Shown in pieces: positions 6,329-11,003 of a stretch of DNA of 11,003 bases. Source of the DNA: CADCWK01 sp964244115. GTDB taxonomy: Bacteria > Chloroflexota > Chloroflexia > Thermomicrobiales > UBA6265. The translations under genes and the position numbers were made by a program. The stretch lies in NCBI GenBank assembly GCA_964244115.1, contig CAXTHM010000102.1:1-11003 (forward strand). Reading direction: 5' to 3'. The first letter of the stretch is position 1, and every line of letters starts with the position of its first letter. The notes below the pieces were generated by a model, which was given only the letters and a program-made list of their open reading frames with translations, ran no database searches and was not told the origin of the DNA.

Positions 6329-6643
6329 ATGCGTAAGCAGGATCTCGTCAAGAGCGTCGCGGAGCAGGTCAACCTTTCCGAGTCGCAGACAAGCGCGGTC
6401 ATCTCGGCGGTCTTCAGCACGATCGAGAAGGCGCTGATCGACGATGCGGCCAAGGAGGACAAGGATCGCGACGGTGTCGCGATCAGCGGCTTCGGCTCCT
6501 TCAAGGTCGTCCACCGCCCCGAGCGTGAAGGGCGAAACCCGCAGAGCGGCGCACCGATGACGATCGCCGCCCGTTACAGCCCGACCTTCACTCCAGGCAC
6601 CCAGCTCAAGCGGTCGGTCAACGGCGGCTCGGACGACGATTAA
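6329..6643 (+). CDS. hup: HU-family DNA-binding protein with an insertion
   Basis: HU proteins dimerise and bend DNA to organise the nucleoid. The protein has 104 residues. It starts MRKQDLVKSVAEQVNLSESQ, the usual helix-turn-helix base, with a second helix AVISAVFSTIEKALI. After GFGSFKVVHRPE (G54 onward) comes the arm motif EGRNPQSGAPMTI, with the DNA-intercalating Pro at residue 71. It ends AARYSPTFTPGTQLKRSVN. The arm Pro is normally near position 63; here a charged segment, DDAAKEDKDRDG (about residues 39-50), adds roughly 8 residues between helix 2 and the first strand. The start has AGGAG at 6319-6323. An in-frame ATG at 6245 would add 28 non-homologous residues and is rejected. It stands alone, with a 172-base leader, and faces plsX. 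Confidence 0.93.
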   Translation: MRKQDLVKSVAEQVNLSESQTSAVISAVFSTIEKALIDDAAKEDKDRDGVAISGFGSFKVVHRPEREGRNPQSGAPMTIAARYSPTFTPGTQLKRSVNGGSDDD

Positions 6644-6666
6644 TCCGGGGGGTCGCCCTTCGATTA
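6641..6666 (+). terminator. Weak hairpin overlapping the hup stop codon
   Basis: TAATC (6641-6645, including the stop) pairs with GATTA (6662-6666). After a bulged C, G6647-C6661 and two G-T wobbles, GGG (6650-6652) pairs with CCC (6656-6658) across a TCG loop. There is no T tract. It may help end the hup transcript, but the stem is imperfect. Confidence 0.25.
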
Positions 6667-6735
6667 CCCGGAGGTGATCCGAACGGCGCGGGCCAGTAGC
6701 CATCGGCTCAGGCTCGTGGTTGCGAGGGTTTCCTT

Positions 6736-6745
6736 NNNNNNNNNN
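6736..6745. other. Assembly gap (ten Ns) in a gene-free stretch
   Basis: Ten unknown bases break the sequence between the hup and plsX 3' ends. A run of exactly ten is usually a placeholder, so the real length is unknown. The flanks (6644-6735 and 6746-6796) hold no start-to-stop frame with protein-like content, and no tRNA-like cloverleaf or CCA end that I can see. Because both neighbours point inward, missing sequence could hide a small RNA or short gene. Confidence 0.9.
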
Positions 6746-6796
6746 GATCGGCGTCGGGGATCAATACCGGAGAGTGATTCCGATTACCGGGTGGAT

Positions 6797-6837
6797 GACG
6801 ACAGGCCCGCCAGCATGACGCTGGCGGGCCTGTCGTC
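6797..6837. terminator. Bidirectional terminator hairpin between hup and plsX
   Basis: An 18-base arm GACGACAGGCCCGCCAGC (6797-6814) has an exact inverted copy at 6820-6837, with loop ATGAC. G-T wobbles and A-T/G-C pairs extend the stem outward to about 6793 and 6841. It lies 34 bases beyond the plsX stop and about 150 bases beyond hup, so it can serve both converging transcripts. No T tract follows on either strand, which is common for terminators in GC-rich genomes. Confidence 0.75.
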
Positions 6838-6874
6838 GTCTATCCGCTGTTCGGAGTGGTCCGGGGAAGACGGA

Positions 6875-7897
6875 CTATGCCTCGGTGACGGCCGTCAGGA
6901 CGGCCTGGCGGCGCTCGGCGATCCCGGCGAAGCGAACGATCGTGTCGCCCGACGCGAACTGGTAGGCCACCCGGATGGCGGACGCGATGGCGCGCTCATC
7001 GGATCGACCGTGAGCCACGATCGTCGGCCCGTTGATGCCCAGGAGCGGCGCACCGCCGGACTCACGGTAGTCGAACCGCTTGCGGAGCGCATTGAAGGCC
7101 GGACGCAACGTCAGCGCGGCGATCTTGCGCGGGAACGTCCGGGTCACTTCCTCGCGCAGGGCACTGGTCACGAGTTGGGCGACGCCCTCGGCGACCTTCA
7201 GGGTCACGTTCCCCGTGAAGCCATCCGTTACCACGACGTCGACCACGCCCTTGGTGATGTGGTTGCCTTCGATGTTGCCCCGGAAGTCGATCTCCTCCAG
7301 CTTCACCAGCAGGGGATGCACCTCGTTGACGAGCTGGTTGCCTTTGCCCGGCTCTTCGCCGTTGCTGAGGAGACCGACCGTCGGGCGGGGGATGCCGAGG
7401 ACGTCATGGGCGTAGATCGAGCCCATCAGGGCGAAGTCGACCAGATGCGACGCCCGCGGGTCCGTCACCGCGCCGAGGTCGAGGACCAGTACCCGACCGG
7501 AGAGGGTCGGCATCACCGACGCGAGGGCGGGACGCTCGATCCCCGGCACGCGGCCGAGGATGAGCAGGGCCGTCGCCATGACCGCGCCACTGTGCCCGGC
7601 CGAGACCATGGCTCCGGCCGAGCCATCCTTCACCATGCGCAGCGCGACCGCCATGCTGGAGTTCGGCTTGCGCCGGGCCGCCGATACCGCATGGTCGGTC
7701 ATCTCGACCACGTCCGCCGCATCGACCACGACGATGTCCAGGCCCTCGTGCTTCGTGGCGGCCAGTTCCTTCCGGACGAGCGCCTCCTGTCCGACGAGCG
7801 CCAGAGCGACACCGAGCGACCGGGCGGCCTGGACCGCGCCGGGCACGATCACATGTGGCCCGAAGTCGCCACCCATCACGTCGACCGCGATCCGCAC
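6875..7897 (-). CDS. plsX: Phosphate acyltransferase PlsX
   Basis: PlsX makes acyl-phosphate from acyl-ACP and inorganic phosphate; PlsY then uses it to acylate glycerol-3-phosphate, the first step of phospholipid synthesis. The protein has 340 residues, normal for the family. It starts VRIAVDVMGGDFGP, the family's hallmark opening. Then follow VEMTDHAVSAARRKPNSSMAVA, the glycine-rich GAMVSAGHSGAVMATALL, LDLGAVTDPRASHLVDFALMG, GLLSNGEEPGKG and VVDVVVTDGFTGNVTLKVAEG. The start is the GTG at 7897-7895, preceded by a perfect AGGAGG five bases away. A longer frame beginning at 7948 would run through the hairpin at 7918-7946 and is rejected. Most bacteria write GAN where this protein has GAV. It lies 72 bases after gyrB on the same strand, separated by that hairpin. 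It peripherally binds the membrane in known cases. Confidence 0.95.
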   Translation of the reverse strand: MRIAVDVMGGDFGPHVIVPGAVQAARSLGVALALVGQEALVRKELAATKHEGLDIVVVDAADVVEMTDHAVSAARRKPNSSMAVALRMVKDGSAGAMVSAGHSGAVMATALLILGRVPGIERPALASVMPTLSGRVLVLDLGAVTDPRASHLVDFALMGSIYAHDVLGIPRPTVGLLSNGEEPGKGNQLVNEVHPLLVKLEEIDFRGNIEGNHITKGVVDVVVTDGFTGNVTLKVAEGVAQLVTSALREEVTRTFPRKIAALTLRPAFNALRKRFDYRESGGAPLLGINGPTIVAHGRSDERAIASAIRVAYQFASGDTIVRFAGIAERRQAVLTAVTEA

Positions 7898-7902
7898 AGC
7901 TT

Positions 7903-7908
7903 CCTCCT
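7903..7908 (-). promoter_or_regulatory. Ribosome binding site of plsX
   Basis: On the minus strand AGGAGG stands 5 bases ahead of the GTG at 7897. It settles the start in favour of V-R-I-A-V-D rather than the upstream in-frame codon at 7948. Confidence 0.8.
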
Positions 7909-7917
7909 GGAACCAGA

Positions 7918-7946
7918 GACGCCGGCCGGAAAGCCCGGCCGGCGTC
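7918..7946 (-). terminator. 12-bp hairpin between gyrB and plsX
   Basis: GACGCCGGCCGG (7918-7929) and CCGGCCGGCGTC (7935-7946) are perfect inverted copies around a 5-base loop. It lies 23 bases after the gyrB stop and about 20 bases before the plsX start. No T tract follows on the minus strand. It probably ends or trims the gyrB message. With no room for a full promoter after it, plsX may still be expressed by read-through. Confidence 0.6.
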
Positions 7947-7969
7947 ATCCCTGTCGGTCGATCTCCCGA

Positions 7970-9910
<1,941 letters not shown>

Positions 9911-9966
9911 CAAGGCGATCCTGTCGCGATGCGCACGAGCGCGGAGAGGGGACGGTTCCCGGCGAT

Positions 9967-9991
9967 GGTCTCCGAACGGCGTTCGGACACC
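9967..9991. promoter_or_regulatory. Inverted repeat in the gyrB upstream region
   Basis: TCCGAAC (9971-9977) and GTTCGGA (9981-9987) form a perfect dyad around GGC. After one mismatch, GGT/ACC extends the pairing to 9967-9991. It lies 57 bases upstream of the gyrB start on the minus strand. A second small dyad, CGGATC/GATCCG (10036-10041 and 10048-10053), sits nearer the metalloprotease stop. Operator and RNA hairpin are both possible. No clear -35/-10 pair is visible in 9911-10069. Confidence 0.4.
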
Positions 9992-10069
9992 CCAGTGCGG
10001 ACGCGGCGGCCACGATCGGGAAGGGACAGGTCGGGCGGATCGGGCCAGATCCGGACTCCGGGCGGGGCG

Positions 10070-10495
10070 TCAGGCCCAGCCGAGTTCGGCGATCCGGTCC
10101 TCGTCCAGGCCGAAGTGGTGGGCGAGCTCGTGGACGACGGTCACCTGGACCTGCTGAGCGAGCTCGGCCTGGTTGTCGGTCGACTCTTCGAGCGGGATGC
10201 GAAAGAGGGTGATCTTGTCGGGAAGACGGAACCCGTCCGATCCGGACCGCTCGGTGAGCGGGACGCCCTCGTAGAGGCCCAGCAGCCGGTCATCGTCAGC
10301 GGGGCCGGAGCCGTCGCGCCGCTCCATGTGATCCGGGCTGGGACGATCCTCGATCACGATCTGCACGTTGTCGAGCATCGCGTGGATCCCGGCCGGCAAC
10401 TGGTCCAGGGCGCGGATGACGAGTCGCTCGAACAACCGGCGACGGCCGCTCGCGACCCGGCGACGGACCTGATCGGACGACCCTAATACTACCAT
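10070..10495 (-). CDS. Small zincin-like metalloprotease family protein (HExxH)
   Basis: This is a 141-residue protein matching the small bacterial zincin family of possible zinc metallopeptidases (Pfam 'Zincin_1', formerly a domain of unknown function). The C-terminus shows VVHELAHHFGLDEDRIAELG, with the HExxH zinc-binding box at residues 122-126, a further His at 127 and an Asp at 131. The N-terminal half has FERLVIRALDQLPAGIHAMLDNV and VIEDRP, which are typical of the family, and LLGLYEGVPL and KITLFRIPLE in the middle match strands of the fold. There is no signal peptide or membrane segment, so it is probably cytosolic. The ATG at 10495 has GAGG seven bases ahead on the minus strand. No substrate is known for the family. 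It lies between a transpeptidase gene and gyrB, with gaps of 111 and 159 bases. The active site looks intact. Confidence 0.82.
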   Translation of the reverse strand: MVVLGSSDQVRRRVASGRRRLFERLVIRALDQLPAGIHAMLDNVQIVIEDRPSPDHMERRDGSGPADDDRLLGLYEGVPLTERSGSDGFRLPDKITLFRIPLEESTDNQAELAQQVQVTVVHELAHHFGLDEDRIAELGWA

Positions 10496-10520
10496 TTCCT
10501 GACCTCGATTCCCAGGCGCG

Positions 10521-10540
10521 AATGGGCGATTTCGCCCATT
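10521..10540. repeat. 20-bp near-palindrome between PBP and zincin genes
   Basis: AATGGGCGA (10521-10529) and TCGCCCATT (10532-10540) are perfect 9-base inverted copies with only TT between them. It lies in the 111-base spacer 10496-10606, about 25 bases upstream of the zincin start. No T tract follows on the minus strand, so an operator is as plausible as a terminator for the PBP gene. A smaller CGCCG-TT-CGGCG dyad sits at 10591-10602, just past the PBP stop. Confidence 0.45.
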
Positions 10541-10606
10541 GCAGCGCCGTTTTCCGAGCCGAAGAGCGTCGACCTTCCTGGTGTACCGGACGCCGTTCGG
10601 CGGACA

Positions 10607-11003
10607 TCATCGCTCACCGGCGGCGACCATGATCTGCCGGGCGATGGCGATCGACCCCGAACCGCCGTTCTCGAGGACGACCGCGATCGCATGACGCGGT
10701 GACGGGTCGGCGAAGGTCCCGGCGAAGCCCATGAACCAGGCGTGCGGGTCCTTGCCGGCGACCTCGGCGGTGCCGGTCTTGCCGCCCACTGACAGGCCAT
10801 CGACGTAGGCGCCGGTCGCGACGCCGATCTCGACGGCGTGGCGCATCATCTCGGCGACCGTCTCGGCCGTCTCCGGGCGCACCGCCGTCCGCCACTCGCC
10901 GGTCTCGCCCTCGCGGATCACCGTGCCGTCCGGCGCGACGACGCGGTCGAGGATCTGCGGCCGCATCAGCCGGCCCCCGTTGGCCACCCCGGCGGCGATC
11001 GTC
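10607..11003 (-). CDS. Penicillin-binding protein transpeptidase, C-terminal end (partial)
   Basis: This is the last 132 or so codons of a D,D-transpeptidase that cross-links peptidoglycan. The gene enters from beyond base 11003 and ends at TGA (10609-10607). The visible part starts TIAAGVANGGRLMRPQIL, the conserved run that precedes the last active-site motif in class B PBPs. The KTG box lies in VGGKTGTAEVAG (codons at 10780-10772). AWFMGFAGTF and AIAVVLENGGSGSIAIARQIM follow, the usual end of FtsI/PbpA-type enzymes. The serine S-x-x-K and S-x-N motifs lie outside the window. This end resembles PbpA-type (elongation or RodA-linked) proteins, but the subtype cannot be settled from it. Neighbouring genes on the same strand show no obvious functional link. 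Confidence 0.88.
   Translation of the reverse strand, partial: TIAAGVANGGRLMRPQILDRVVAPDGTVIREGETGEWRTAVRPETAETVAEMMRHAVEIGVATGAYVDGLSVGGKTGTAEVAGKDPHAWFMGFAGTFADPSPRHAIAVVLENGGSGSIAIARQIMVAAGER

Noticed and set aside
6644..6735. A 16S rRNA fragment or tRNA beside the gap
   Set aside because: Only the 11-base GGAGGTGATCC matches the complement of the 16S end; the adjoining bases do not continue as 16S. No T-arm consensus or CCA end is visible.

Overview
This is a GC-rich bacterial chromosome segment holding ordinary housekeeping genes on two arms that converge near position 6750. The protein sequences and gene order (infB-rbfA-nrnA-truB-ribF, then infC-rpmI-rplT-rRNA methylase) fit a high-GC Chloroflexota, possibly the Thermomicrobia (Sphaerobacter/Nitrolancea-like). 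That placement comes from general resemblance and was not computed. A run of ten Ns at 6736-6745 shows the source is a scaffolded draft assembly.

Plus-strand arm, 1-6643. It opens with the C-terminus of translation initiation factor IF2 (infB). A terminator-like hairpin follows, then a tightly packed run: rbfA (30S maturation), nrnA (DHH-family nano-RNase/pAp phosphatase), truB (tRNA U55 pseudouridine synthase) and ribF (riboflavin kinase/FAD synthetase). These genes overlap or lie a few bases apart. A candidate promoter at the end of ribF and a stem-loop with a T6 tract then introduce the infC-rpmI-rplT translation operon (IF3, L35, L20). infC very probably starts at a rare ATA codon. A SpoU/TrmH-family RNA 2'-O-methyltransferase follows only 2 bases after rplT, with a strong 11-bp hairpin in its first codons. 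After a 172-base leader comes an HU-family DNA-binding protein with an enlarged, charged insertion.

Convergence zone, 6644-6874. It holds a weak hairpin after hup, the assembly gap, and a perfect 18-bp inverted repeat that probably ends transcription from both sides. I see no gene here.

Minus-strand arm, 11003 down to 6875. In transcription order it holds the C-terminus of a penicillin-binding transpeptidase, a small HExxH 'zincin' metalloprotease-like protein, gyrB (DNA gyrase subunit B) and plsX (phosphate acyltransferase, start of phospholipid synthesis). The intergenic gaps carry several perfect inverted repeats.

I found no mobile element, CRISPR array, tRNA, rRNA gene, phage gene or defence system, and no convincing previously undescribed system. 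The observations most worth a second look concern expression control: the ATA start and attenuator-like leader of infC, the inverted repeats at gene junctions, the CGAAC-N3-GTTCG dyad ahead of gyrB, and the HU insertion.
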